Shown: positions 31,061-39,812 of the stretch, one piece after another | Numbering within the stretch: position 1 is the first letter of the stretch | How the letters are laid out: each line of letters starts with the position of its first letter | From: DASYYE01 sp035946955 | GTDB taxonomy: Bacteria > Actinomycetota > Actinomycetes > Streptosporangiales > Streptosporangiaceae | Direction: 5' to 3' | Assembly (NCBI GenBank): GCA_035946955.1 | Contig: DASYYE010000517.1 | Span: 1 to 41,287 of the forward strand | DNA: 41,287 nt | Translations under genes and position numbers: made by a program | The notes under the pieces: model-generated | Database searches by the model: none | Seen by the model: only the letters and a program-made list of their open reading frames with translations | What the model was told of the DNA's origin: nothing

Positions 31061-31644
31061 AGCGGGCGCCGTGGGTCAGTGGCCTGCGGGACGCCCGTCA
31101 GGCTGCCAGGGGTGTCGCTCGCGCTGAGGTGGACCGAGCACGCGGTCACGGGTGGAACGAACAAGCTTAAGGGGCCAGCCAGAATGTTCAAATTTCAAAT
31201 AACATGTGTTATGCATAGCTGGGGCATCAATTATATCCCAGCAACCCCATGAACGACACAGTCACTTCGTGTCCGCGCTCTGGAGATTGCCAGCTGGTGG
31301 ACTCGCAAGAACTGGGGACTAGCACTTGCGACTTGTATCCGGCGCGGCCCGTAGCAGGTCATTATCGCAGTTTGGTTGCCCTGTTCGATGTCGATGTAAG
31401 GTCCATGCCCGCTGAATGGGAGGGGCTGAGTGCCTCTATCGCGGCCGATGTGGGCCCGACCGCACATCCGGAGTAGCCGAGGCCCTCCTGGCGAGCAATA
31501 ATGCTCGTGTCCAGTTCCTATATGGAATCCTGCCGCAGCACCTTTCTAGCGGTTAGGCTCCGGCTGAACTGCTAGCTCAAAGGCACTTTGTAGGGGGTGT
31601 CTATATCCGCAGCGAATCAGGGCCAGTTTGAGGGGAATGCAGTA
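31061..31644. other. Long non-coding gap, AT-rich control region before the AraC gene
   Basis: No credible gene is seen; the only modest frame (31249-31476) lacks a ribosome site and family features. The stretch 31180-31250 is unusually AT-rich for this DNA and contains a palindrome. A small hairpin CGAGCA-ATAA-TGCTCG lies at 31492-31507. The region probably carries the promoter of the AraC-type operon. Confidence 0.6.
31199..31212. promoter_or_regulatory. Palindrome ATAACA-TG-TGTTAT
   Basis: A perfect 6-bp inverted repeat with a 2-bp centre sits in the AT-rich part of the gap, about 430 bp before the AraC gene. It resembles the ATAACG half-sites at 10203. It is a candidate regulator site. 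Confidence 0.4.
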
Positions 31645-32436
31645 ATGGACGAATCGACCCTTGCTGTAGAGCGGGTTATACAGCGAATGTATGAGAACCT
31701 CGGGGGACGGCTCTGCATAGACGACATGGCACGCACCGCAATTTTCAGTAAGTTCCATTTCTCCCGGGTCTTCCATCAGGTAACGGGACTCTCCCCGGGC
31801 AGGTTCCTCTCCGCCATCCGGCTGCAAGCGGCCAAGCGGCTCCTCTGCTCCACCTCCCTGTCAGTCACGGACATCTGTTTCGAAGTCGGCTACAACAGCG
31901 TTGGGACGTTCAGCTCACGGTTCAAGGCCACGGTGGGAGTCTCTCCGTCCCTATACCGGCAGAGATGTGGCTTAGTTTCCCGGCTGCGGGTGAGCAGGCG
32001 CAGCGACTGGGGCACGTCCAGCACCCTGGTTGAGGGCGAGGTCTGGCTACCCGACATGAATGTGGGCAGCATCTTTGTTGGCGCCTTCCCCGAGCCGATC
32101 ATGCAAGGCCTCCCGATCAGGTACCATGTCCTGCACCAGCCAGGCCCCTATGCCCTGGACGATTTACCCAGAGGGACATGGCACATCCTGGCCACCGCCT
32201 CGTTCCCCGGTGAAGAGGGAAGCGTCCGTGACCCTGTGCACGACGACCCGCCCCCGGTAGTCGCAGCGTGTGGCCCTGTCGTTGTCGGTCACCCAGGCGC
32301 CCAGTTGTCGGCCGACCTCCACTTGCGGCCTATGAGGATCACCGACCCCCCCGTCCTGCTCGCACTGCCCGACGTGCGCTGGTCCTATGAGCCCGCGGAA
32401 GACCTGGCAGAGGACTTGATAGAGCACAGCGCTTGA
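31645..32436 (+). CDS. AraC-family transcriptional regulator with two TTA codons
   Basis: 263 residues. The DNA-binding part is at the N terminus: two helix-turn-helix units at about residues 8-105, with LCIDDMARTAIFSKFHFSRV, then ISDICFEVGY-like VTDICFEVGYNSVGTFSSRF and the closing GVSPSLYR. The C-terminal half is a ligand or partner domain I do not recognise. Codons 31972-31974 and 32164-32166 are both TTA (leucine), so translation should depend on the rare bldA tRNA, tying expression to development. ATG 31645 has GAGGGG upstream; GTG 31597 is an alternative. It heads a plus-strand group with the next two genes. It is a likely cluster regulator. Confidence 0.9.
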   Translation: MDESTLAVERVIQRMYENLGGRLCIDDMARTAIFSKFHFSRVFHQVTGLSPGRFLSAIRLQAAKRLLCSTSLSVTDICFEVGYNSVGTFSSRFKATVGVSPSLYRQRCGLVSRLRVSRRSDWGTSSTLVEGEVWLPDMNVGSIFVGAFPEPIMQGLPIRYHVLHQPGPYALDDLPRGTWHILATASFPGEEGSVRDPVHDDPPPVVAACGPVVVGHPGAQLSADLHLRPMRITDPPVLLALPDVRWSYEPAEDLAEDLIEHSA

Positions 32437-32473
32437 AGACGCGCATAGACCAACTTCGCGAGAGGAATGGCAC

Positions 32474-33274
32474 ATGACCGAGATACAGGATGCGCTCACA
32501 GACCTGCCCGCGGAATCAGACAACATTGACAACCTGGTAGCGGGCCTGGATGACGCGCAGTGGGGCCTGCCCACACCAGCCCCCGGCTGGACCATCGCCG
32601 ACCAGGTCGCCCACCTGGCCTTCGTGTTCCGCCTCGCTGGCACGGCGGCTTCGGCGCCAGAGGCCTTTCAGGCGATGCTGGCGGGTGCCAAGGGCGACTT
32701 CAACGGCGCCGTCAATGCCGCACTGGCCTCCTACCCTCGCGACGACCCCAGTGCGCTCCTCGGCCGCTGGCAGGCCGAACGGTCCGCAGCCATCCGCGCG
32801 CTGACCGCTGTCCCGCCCGGCCAGGTCGTGCCATGGCTGGTCAACCCACTGCCCCCGGCCATACTGGCCTGCGCCGGGATCATGGAGGCATTCGCCCATG
32901 GCCAGGACATCGCCGACGCGCTGGGCGTCACGGTACAGCGCACCGACCGGATCGGCCACCTTGTCGGCTTCGCCGTGCTGACCAGGGATTTCGGCTACCA
33001 GGCACGCGGGCTCACGCCCCCCGCCACGCAGTTCCGCTTCGAGATCACAGCCCCTTCCGGTAGGGCCTGGGAGTTCGGGCCTCCCGGCTCCAGCCAGCGG
33101 GTGACCGGTCCCGCCGAGGACTTCTGCCTGCTGGTGACCAGGCGTCGGCACCGCGATGACCTCGCGGTCCGGGCGAGCGGCAACGACGCAGACGCTTGGC
33201 TGGACATCGCGCAGGCCTATCGCGGCCCAGCCGGCCCAGGCCGTCAGCCAGGCCAGTTCGCCAAAGCCGCCTAG
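32474..33274 (+). CDS. TIGR03084/maleylpyruvate-isomerase-like (DinB-fold) metal protein
   Basis: 266 residues. WTIADQVAHLAFVFRLA near residue 40-50 and MEAFAHGQDIADALG near residue 137-151 carry the histidine, glutamate and histidine/aspartate positions that bind a metal in the mycothiol-dependent isomerase-like DinB fold. Some relatives use mycothiol, the actinobacterial thiol. The function of this subfamily is not established. AGAGGAA precedes the ATG; the gene is 37 bp after the AraC gene. In an enediyne cluster a thiol-linked detoxifying role is an attractive guess, nothing more. Confidence 0.82.
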   Translation: MTEIQDALTDLPAESDNIDNLVAGLDDAQWGLPTPAPGWTIADQVAHLAFVFRLAGTAASAPEAFQAMLAGAKGDFNGAVNAALASYPRDDPSALLGRWQAERSAAIRALTAVPPGQVVPWLVNPLPPAILACAGIMEAFAHGQDIADALGVTVQRTDRIGHLVGFAVLTRDFGYQARGLTPPATQFRFEITAPSGRAWEFGPPGSSQRVTGPAEDFCLLVTRRRHRDDLAVRASGNDADAWLDIAQAYRGPAGPGRQPGQFAKAA

Positions 33275-33320
33275 GAGTGTCCCATGGATCTCCCGGTGGC
33301 TGTGGCAGGAGGTGTGGTCA

Positions 33321-33872
33321 TTGAGGAAAGTAGTCGTGGGGATGGCCGTCTCGCTCGACGGTTTCGTCGCGACCGTCGATGGCGGACTGGACTGGGTCTT
33401 CCCGCACATGGATGCGGATATCAGGCGCTGGATCGTCGGCTCGGTCGGCCAGACGGACACCCAGTTACTCGGCCGCGTCAACTACGTGGAACAGGCGATG
33501 TACTGGCCCGGCTCGGACGAGGAACTCGCGCCGCTGATCAACTCGGCTGCCAAGATCGTCTTCTCGGCGACGCTGACGGACCTGGCGCAGACGGGTCAGG
33601 CATGGGAGAACTCCCGGCTCGCCACGCTCGGCGTGGGTGCTGAAGTCGCGCGCCTCAAGAGCCAGCCGGGCAAGGACATCCTCGTGCCGGGAGGCGCAAG
33701 GTTCGCGCGGGATGTCGTGAGGCAGGGACTGGTGGATGAGTACCGTCTCATCGTCTACCCCGTCGCCCTGGGCCACGGACTGGCGTTGTTCGACCGGCCG
33801 TGCGTGCTGCGATGCCTGGCCTCGACCCTCTTCGCAACCGGCGCGGTGGCCCTCACCTACGCCCCGGCGTAA
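33321..33872 (+). CDS. RibD-C/DHFR-fold reductase
   Basis: 183 residues of the RibD C-terminal/dihydrofolate-reductase-like fold: KVVVGMAVSLDGFVATVDGGLDW at the start region, LLGRVNY, KIVFSATL, DILVPGGARFARDVVRQGLVDEY and the closing strand before a short tail. The family reduces small substrates with NADPH; actinomycetes have many uncharacterised members. The start is taken as TTG at 33321 because AGGAGGT lies 8 bp upstream and the family N terminus begins there. It follows the metal protein by 46 bp and is the last gene of the AraC-led group. Confidence 0.82.
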   Translation: MRKVVVGMAVSLDGFVATVDGGLDWVFPHMDADIRRWIVGSVGQTDTQLLGRVNYVEQAMYWPGSDEELAPLINSAAKIVFSATLTDLAQTGQAWENSRLATLGVGAEVARLKSQPGKDILVPGGARFARDVVRQGLVDEYRLIVYPVALGHGLALFDRPCVLRCLASTLFATGAVALTYAPA

Positions 33873-33917
33873 CGGCGGGCACATCCAGTAGGTGGTCGGC
33901 GACAGGTTCCGCCGCTG

Positions 33918-34910
33918 TCAGCTGTCGGTGGTCACCGTGTGCTGGCTGAGCGCACCAGCGAGCTGCGTCCACGCCGATGCGTACTGACGGGCGAGTTCCA
34001 CGACGGTCTGGGCGCAGTGGGGCGGCACGGTCCCGATGAGGCCCAGCCAGGTGTCGGGGGTGATGGCGTGGGTGCACAGCAACCGCAGGAGGTCGCGGCC
34101 CTGGTTGGTGTAGCGCAACGAGGGATCGTTCAGCAGGCTCTGCAGCAGGGACCGGCTGTCTCGCGGCCCTGCTTGAGTGGCCGCGAGGCTGGCGGTCTCG
34201 CTGAACCTGGCCGGCCGGGACGGGCGGGCTTCGTGGGGTGGGGCCGGGTGCCGGCCGGGGATCGGGCTGTCACCGCGGCGGACCCGGGCGCGGACATCAT
34301 GCGCAGTGCCCACAGAGACCTCAGCCGCCCGGGCGATCGCCCGCAAAGACGCGCTGGGGTGAGCGGCGATGATGCTGGCGGCACGCTGCCGCCCGGCCGA
34401 GCCATTGAGTGGGTGGCGCCGGCCGTCCGCGCCAACGCGGCTGCTCGGCTGCGGAATGTCCGCGGTTGAGCGCCTCCGCAGTGTGGCCACGGTCCGGGCC
34501 GACAGGCCAGTGGTGGCGGCTATGCTCCGGTCGGAGAGCTGGGGGTTGGCGGTGACCATGCGCCCGGCCGCCGCGCGCCGTTCGGCCGCGGACAGTGGCA
34601 GCCCATGGGTGGAGTTCTCCTCGACGGCACAGACGAACGCCTGTTCGTCTGTGCCATGGAAGAACCTCGCTTCGATCTTGTCCTGGCCGTTGCGCCTGGC
34701 GGCATGCAACCGGTGCATCCCGTCGATCACACGCATGCTCGGATGGTGGACGAGGATCGGCGGAAGGGGTTCCTCGATCTCAGCGAGTAACTGCACGTGC
34801 CGTTCGTCGATTCCGCTCAGTCGCGGGGTGTCGGCTGGCAGCAGCGAGTCGACTGCCACCCGGCGCGGGGCCCTCCGGCCGGCCGGTTCCGGTCTGGCTG
34901 GCTGCTTCAT
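33918..34910 (-). CDS. StrR-type pathway-specific regulator (ParB-like N-terminal domain)
   Basis: 330 residues. The N-terminal ParB-like domain is that of the StrR/NovG family: VDSLLPADTPRLSG, LPPILVHHPSMRVIDGMHRL, then EENSTHGLPLSAAERRAAA. A helix-turn-helix follows (DRSIAATTGLSARTVATLR, about 127-145) and a second predicted one lies near residue 190 (LRAIARAAEVSVGTAHDVRA). StrR-type proteins activate antibiotic operons by binding GTTCGACTG-N11-CAGTCGAAC-like boxes. None was found by eye in the main intergenic regions. Its ATG overlaps the AhpD-like stop (ATGA), so it is the last gene of a minus-strand operon. Confidence 0.9.
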   Translation of the reverse strand: MKQPARPEPAGRRAPRRVAVDSLLPADTPRLSGIDERHVQLLAEIEEPLPPILVHHPSMRVIDGMHRLHAARRNGQDKIEARFFHGTDEQAFVCAVEENSTHGLPLSAAERRAAAGRMVTANPQLSDRSIAATTGLSARTVATLRRRSTADIPQPSSRVGADGRRHPLNGSAGRQRAASIIAAHPSASLRAIARAAEVSVGTAHDVRARVRRGDSPIPGRHPAPPHEARPSRPARFSETASLAATQAGPRDSRSLLQSLLNDPSLRYTNQGRDLLRLLCTHAITPDTWLGLIGTVPPHCAQTVVELARQYASAWTQLAGALSQHTVTTDS

Positions 34911-35986
34911 TGTGGCTGCGTGGGCAGGCTGGCGGTGGCGGAGGCCGGGGTCGGCAGTACCCAGCTGCCGACCTGGCGCGCCGCAGCCATGGCGGCCCAG
35001 GAGGTGAGCGAGACCAGTGGTTCGTCACCTGGCTGGCTGACCTGGAATGCCGTGACGTCCGACTGGCTGACCTGGTGGGAAGCCAGCGCCGTGAGCAGGG
35101 CGAGCCGGGCCGCGGGCCGGTCGGCTGACCGCAGCCCGGACACGGCATCGTGGACCCATGCGCGGCCGGGCCCTCGAGGGCGGCCGTCCCAGCGGGCGAG
35201 CTCGGCCGTGACGGCCTCACGGGCCGTTGCGGGCACGAAACCGCGGCCCGTCGCATCGATTGCAGCGGCGGCCCGGGCCATGGCGCCTGCGACCGTGGCG
35301 TGGCCCGTGGCCCACGCCAGGTCGGCGGGCAATGGTGCGTCCGGCAGCAATGCCAGCGCCTCGCCGGGCCGGACATGCTGGCTGGCCGCGCTGCCCATGA
35401 ACCGGCCAAGCACCCGCATGGCTGTCCCACGCACCGCGGCAGGCGCTTGGGCCGGGACCGGGTCCTCCGGCAGGAACACGTTGACCATGCGGTTCAGGTA
35501 CTGGAAGGTGACCACGACACCGATCAGCTCCTGACGCTGCCCGGCCGGGACCGGATCAGGCGTGGAAGTGGCGCTCGCACGGGCCGTACAGGCACGAGCC
35601 CATGACCCGATGCCCGGCGGCGGGTCACCGGGTGCGCGGGCGGTGCTGGCCACGCCATCCAGGTGCCGCACTGTCGCCCCGTGCACGGCCACACAGTAGG
35701 GGCACGTGTTGGTGTCGGATACGACAGCGGCGACCGTTTCCTTGGCAGCGCGCCCGGCATGCCCGGACGCCAGCAGCGTCTCACGCAACATCACCCAGCA
35801 GGCCGTCAGCGGTCCCGGGGCGGGGGAGTGGAGGCTGACCGGCGGGGCCAGCATGCCGAAGTCTCGTTCGACCTGGAGGTACGTGGCCGCCACCTGCCCG
35901 TGGGCATCCCTGGGCCGCACCGGCCGGACATAGCGGACCTGGTTCTGCGCTCCCCGCAGAGCCCTGCGCATGAGCGCGCTGCTCAT
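34907..35986 (-). CDS. Long AhpD-like (carboxymuconolactone decarboxylase fold) protein
   Basis: 359 residues, about twice the usual AhpD length. The redox motif is CPYCVAVHG with C95, C98 and H102, inside a helical AhpD-like domain. The second half (about 180-359) repeats a similar all-helical pattern without cysteines, as if the domain had duplicated and lost its active site. The start ATG 35986 follows GGGAG; a TTG at 36010 is possible. It lies 27 bp after the GMC oxidoreductase and overlaps the regulator gene. It may protect against, or use, peroxide made by the flavoenzymes beside it. Confidence 0.82.
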   Translation of the reverse strand: MSSALMRRALRGAQNQVRYVRPVRPRDAHGQVAATYLQVERDFGMLAPPVSLHSPAPGPLTACWVMLRETLLASGHAGRAAKETVAAVVSDTNTCPYCVAVHGATVRHLDGVASTARAPGDPPPGIGSWARACTARASATSTPDPVPAGQRQELIGVVVTFQYLNRMVNVFLPEDPVPAQAPAAVRGTAMRVLGRFMGSAASQHVRPGEALALLPDAPLPADLAWATGHATVAGAMARAAAAIDATGRGFVPATAREAVTAELARWDGRPRGPGRAWVHDAVSGLRSADRPAARLALLTALASHQVSQSDVTAFQVSQPGDEPLVSLTSWAAMAAARQVGSWVLPTPASATASLPTQPQ

Positions 35987-36013
35987 CCCACTCCCGTCCT
36001 TGTCAGGCAATCT

Positions 36014-37669
36014 CTAGTCGGATACAAGCTGCCCGACGGCATGCATCGTGCCGCGCCGGGCCGCTGTCTCACCGGCCGGCCCAGGTGCGCCGTAGGTGAC
36101 CGCGACCCCGCGCTCTTGCGCCGCGCGTACGATGCCCGGCATCGCACGCTCCGCGAGCGCGGCGATGGTCAGCGCCGGGTTGACGGTGAGGGCGCCCGGT
36201 ACCGCCGAGCCGTCGGTGACGAAGATGCCGGGATGGCCGCGCAGCTCGTGCTGGTCGTCGAGTGCGGAGGTCGCGGGGTCGTCGCCGATACGGCAGGACG
36301 CCAGGGGGTGGACCGTATACGCGCCGACCACGTCCGAGGTCCAGGGGGCGACCTTGGCCAGCCCGTCGCGTTCCAGGATGTCCCGGACGACGGAGTCAGC
36401 CTCTGTCCAGCCCCGCCAGGTGCTGGCGCTCGGCCGGAAGGTCAGCGGGCCGCGCCCCAGCATCTGCTGGGAGATGCGATCCGCGTTGCCCGTTGCCGGA
36501 GGGGGCCCGAAGACACCTTCGTTGTCGTCCTCGCTCATCGTGAAGATCGTCAGCCAGGAGCGCCAGTGGCGCAGCATCTCCTTCTTGTCCACGCCGAACC
36601 AGGCCGGCTCCTCCCCGCCCGGGGCCTGGGCGAGGATCGTGCCAAGGCCGGGCGGAAAGTAGAGCTGCTCGAGCGAGAACCGGGAGTACTCGGGTCGCTG
36701 CCCGTCGAGGTAGTCCCAGCACGCCACGCTCGGCCCGCGCCCGATCTGCGCGGCCTGGTAGGCAGCACCGCCGGGGCGGTGCAGCCCGAGGAGGTCCCGT
36801 ATGCGGTCCTCATCGAGGATGGCCGTGTTGAGCCGTTCGCCGTTGCCGGAGAAATAACGTCCGACCGCATGTGGCATCGGTCCCAGTGCCGCCTCCGAGC
36901 GCTGGAGGATCACTGGCGTGGCGCCCGCGCCCGCCGCCAGCACCACGACCCTGGCCTCGATCTCCCCGCTCCCGGTCTGCAGCCGGTAGTCCTCGCCGTC
37001 GACCAGGTTGTAGCGGACCACATAGGAGCCGTCGCCGGAGGAGGCCAGCGACTGCACCTCATGCAGTGCACGGACCTCGGCCCCGTGGGCGATGGCGGCT
37101 GGCAGGTAATTGAGCAGCAGCGACCGCTTGGCATCGAACCGGCAACCCGCCATCATCCAATTGCAGTTCGTGCACATATCGGTGTCGATCGCAACTGGCA
37201 GCGGGTTGGCCGTGTGCCCCGCGCGGTCGCAGGCGGCCGCCCACAGGCCGCCGGAGAAGGTCACATCGGCCCATTCCTGCTTTCTGACCGGCAGTGCCTC
37301 GGTGACCCGGTCATACCAGGGATCCAGGGTGTCGCGCGTGATCGCAGCCGGCCACATGCGGCGGCCCACGCTTCCCCGGCGCTCGAAGGTGAACCGCGGG
37401 GCACGCGGCATGGTGGCGAAGTAGACAACGCTGCCGCCGCCAACACAATTGCCGCCTAGCACGGCCATGCCGTCGCCTGCCACGAAGTCGAACACGCGGG
37501 TGAGGGACGCGCCGAGGATGAAGTCGTGCTCGAACTCCTCGGTGGCCAGCCACGGCCCCCGCTCGAGTACGATCACCCTCGCACCGCCCGCCGCCAGATG
37601 GTAGGCCGCGATGGCCCCGCCGAACCCGCTGCCGACCACCACCACGTCGGCGCGCTCGACGGCGCTCAT
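36014..37669 (-). CDS. GMC-type FAD oxidoreductase (cholesterol-oxidase-like)
   Basis: 551 residues. The N-terminal dinucleotide fold is VVVGSGFGGAIAAYHLAAGG, with the acid strand end IVLERG. GGNCVGGGSVVYFATMPRAP binds FAD, and the C-terminal HPLASCRIGDDP with SAVPGALTVNPALTIAALAE is the GMC active-site/FAD block. A cysteine cluster CTNCNWMMAGC (C166, C169, C176) sits where many relatives have a fourth cysteine, here Met172. It would oxidise an alcohol to a ketone or aldehyde, giving H2O2 or passing electrons on. ATG 37669 overlaps the upstream stop (ATGA), fixing the start. Confidence 0.9.
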   Translation of the reverse strand: MSAVERADVVVVGSGFGGAIAAYHLAAGGARVIVLERGPWLATEEFEHDFILGASLTRVFDFVAGDGMAVLGGNCVGGGSVVYFATMPRAPRFTFERRGSVGRRMWPAAITRDTLDPWYDRVTEALPVRKQEWADVTFSGGLWAAACDRAGHTANPLPVAIDTDMCTNCNWMMAGCRFDAKRSLLLNYLPAAIAHGAEVRALHEVQSLASSGDGSYVVRYNLVDGEDYRLQTGSGEIEARVVVLAAGAGATPVILQRSEAALGPMPHAVGRYFSGNGERLNTAILDEDRIRDLLGLHRPGGAAYQAAQIGRGPSVACWDYLDGQRPEYSRFSLEQLYFPPGLGTILAQAPGGEEPAWFGVDKKEMLRHWRSWLTIFTMSEDDNEGVFGPPPATGNADRISQQMLGRGPLTFRPSASTWRGWTEADSVVRDILERDGLAKVAPWTSDVVGAYTVHPLASCRIGDDPATSALDDQHELRGHPGIFVTDGSAVPGALTVNPALTIAALAERAMPGIVRAAQERGVAVTYGAPGPAGETAARRGTMHAVGQLVSD

Positions 37670-38232
37670 GCCGGGCTCCCCGAGGCCGTGGTGCCCGGAT
37701 GGACCCGGGCCAATGGGCGGCCGTAGGAGTACTCGGTGAAGCGCCACAGGCCATCCGCGTCGGGGCTGGCGAACCCCATGGTGGCCAGGCCGGGGTGGCC
37801 GGCCGCGACGGCCTCGGCGGTGTGCATGTGGGCAGCCGTATCGAATGCCATAAAACAGAACAACGCGAGCAGGACCCACAGTTCCTTTTCCGGATGGCCT
37901 GGTGCGGTGAGCTGGCCCACCAATGCGCGGCGGTGCCTGTAGGGCAGCGCCACGAATGGCGGCACAGCGGCGTCACTGGGCAGGCCATGTTCCGACGCAT
38001 AGACGTCCGCATGCTTGTTGAGGACGTCGGCCAGGTCATGGGCGGCATCGGAGACCCCTGTCGCAGGCATGCTGACCAGTTCGATGGCGCCGGCCGCCAC
38101 AGCGCCGCCACCAGTCGTGGCCCCGGCTACCGCCACATCCTGTGGCCAGCGCTTTTCACCAGGGACGAGGGTGTCCGCGAACGCCTCGATGGTCATGGTC
38201 CGCCCCTGCGCATCACTTTCGCTGGCAGGCAT
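37666..38232 (-). CDS. DUF5987-like small partner protein of the GMC oxidoreductase
   Basis: 188 residues. Recognisable pieces are TIEAFADTLVPGEKRWPQD, VPPFVALPYRHRRALVGQLT and FCFMAFDTAAHMHT. This family is usually found next to GMC oxidoreductases, like the small subunit of gluconate dehydrogenase, and may be a structural or electron-transfer partner. No Tat or Sec signal is visible, so the pair is probably cytoplasmic. The ATG at 38232 has GGGAGG 7 bp upstream; 38286 is the alternative start. Its stop overlaps the GMC start. Confidence 0.8.
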   Translation of the reverse strand: MPASESDAQGRTMTIEAFADTLVPGEKRWPQDVAVAGATTGGGAVAAGAIELVSMPATGVSDAAHDLADVLNKHADVYASEHGLPSDAAVPPFVALPYRHRRALVGQLTAPGHPEKELWVLLALFCFMAFDTAAHMHTAEAVAAGHPGLATMGFASPDADGLWRFTEYSYGRPLARVHPGTTASGSPA

Positions 38233-38390
38233 GTTGTTGCCCTCCCGGTCATTCAGAAAAGCTGTCCCGTATCGATGACTGACCATCAGGTTTTGGGAAA
38301 ACCAATGTCTTTCAGGGTGCGGGACTATCGTGCGCGTACAGCCGTATCCCGTGCATCTCCGGCATTGCCGTCCGGGAATGGCGGTGGGGC

Positions 38391-39776
38391 TCAGGCGGCC
38401 TGCCGTGAGGCGGGCATGGCGTCAGCTGTGCTGGCCAGCCAAGACTGCCCCGCGGGCGGCCGCCGCAGGGCGTGGCGGAACACCCGGAACAGCATCTCGG
38501 GCCGCATCAGTGCTGGGGGCGGGTCCATGAGCCCCGCCACCCGCATCAGCCCTTCGGTCACCTTGGGGTCTTTGGTCGCCGCGTACTGCACACGTGCCAT
38601 GTAGGCGTTGCCGGCCCGCACCTTCAGCGTGCGCCTGCCCTCCACTTCCGGGAAGTCCAGGTCGCCGCCTGCCGAGATGTCCCACGGAGTGTTGATCACG
38701 CGGGCGATGTCGGTGAAGAACGGCCCCGGCTCGATGGCGCTGTGCTGACGGAGGTGCTTGCGCAACGTCATGGCCTGCAGTGCGGCCACGCTCATGCCCT
38801 GGCCGTAGACCGGGTTGAAACTGCATGCCGCGTCGCCGAGCACGACGAGGCCGGCGGGGAACCGCGACAGGCGCTCGTAACGGCGGCGCACACTCGCCGG
38901 GAACCGGAACGACACCGGGTCGTCCAAAGCCTGGCCGCCGCGGACTGCCTCGTAGACGTCAGGCACGGGCAGTGTCCTGACAAAGTCAAGGAATGCCTCC
39001 GGCTCCGTCGGCGGGTAATCCCCAAGGACCCCGGTGAGAGACAGGATGCACACGTCACGGCCGATCTGGCCGAAGAAGGCACCACGTGGGTGGGCCGGCG
39101 AGGCCACCGGGTTGATGGACTGGCAGCCGTTGAACCACTCCGGTTGGGTGCGGTAGTGACGGGTGGTGTAGGCAAGCCCGACCTTCACGCGCTCCTCGGG
39201 AGGCCGCTCGTACCCGAGCGCTTCCAGCCAGGCAGGGGCCCGGGAGCCGCGGCCGGTCGCATCGACCACCAGGTCGGCGCCCAGCACCTCCTCGCCGCCA
39301 ATGCTCTGGACGCGCACCCCGGTGACGCGCTCCCCGTCCGGTGCGGCTACCAGGCCGAGGATGTCGGTGCGTTCCATGAAGGTCACGTTGGCCAGGCTGG
39401 CCACACGCGAGCGGACGTGGCCTTCCAGGAAGGGCCGGGGCGCGGTGACCGAGACCAGCCCGGTCTTAGCTGGCTGGAGCAGCCGGGCGTTGAAGTACCA
39501 CCGCATCTCCGCGAGGTCACCGGTGGGCACACCCAGTTCGCTCAGTTCCGCCGTGAGGCCAGGGAACAGGTCCTCGAAGATCAGGTGGCCCCTCGCGTGC
39601 AGGCCGTGGGCATGGCGTGTGTGCGGCGTCCCCCGGCGCGGCTCGTACACCCCGACGACGGTGTCGCGGTCTACTACCGTGACGTCGTCGAATGACTCGG
39701 CGAGGACACGCGCGGCGAGGATCCCCGCCATGCTGCCACCGAGCACCACCGCGTGACGCCTGTCCTGGCGACTCAT
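38391..39776 (-). CDS. FAD-dependent monooxygenase
   Basis: 461 residues. The N-terminal FAD fold is VVLGGSMAGILAARVLAES, with DVTVVDRD as its acid end. DLVVDATGRGSRAP is the conserved DG-like region, and GDAACSFNPVYGQGMS is the second FAD motif. This places it with FAD_binding_3-like monooxygenases rather than halogenases: no WxWxIP halogenase motif or active-site lysine motif is seen. It should hydroxylate or oxidatively rearrange a polyketide or aromatic substrate. AGGAGG lies 6 bp before the ATG. It is 36 bp after the C-methyltransferase gene and is the complete paralogue of the partial gene at 3-752. Confidence 0.9.
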   Translation of the reverse strand: MSRQDRRHAVVLGGSMAGILAARVLAESFDDVTVVDRDTVVGVYEPRRGTPHTRHAHGLHARGHLIFEDLFPGLTAELSELGVPTGDLAEMRWYFNARLLQPAKTGLVSVTAPRPFLEGHVRSRVASLANVTFMERTDILGLVAAPDGERVTGVRVQSIGGEEVLGADLVVDATGRGSRAPAWLEALGYERPPEERVKVGLAYTTRHYRTQPEWFNGCQSINPVASPAHPRGAFFGQIGRDVCILSLTGVLGDYPPTEPEAFLDFVRTLPVPDVYEAVRGGQALDDPVSFRFPASVRRRYERLSRFPAGLVVLGDAACSFNPVYGQGMSVAALQAMTLRKHLRQHSAIEPGPFFTDIARVINTPWDISAGGDLDFPEVEGRRTLKVRAGNAYMARVQYAATKDPKVTEGLMRVAGLMDPPPALMRPEMLFRVFRHALRRPPAGQSWLASTADAMPASRQAA

Positions 39777-39812
39777 GTTGTACCTCCTGGTAGGCGTTGG
39801 TGACCGGGGCTT

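Noticed and set aside
31249..31476. 75-codon open frame in the gap before the AraC gene
   Set aside because: It has no ribosome site, no homology that I recognise and atypical codon use.
35663..37459. 598-codon open frame opposite the GMC and AhpD-like genes
   Set aside because: It is antisense to two well-supported genes and its translation is low-complexity.
38391..39776. Flavin halogenase identity for the monooxygenase
   Set aside because: The WxWxIP motif and the lysine-containing GxGxxG spacing of halogenases are missing.
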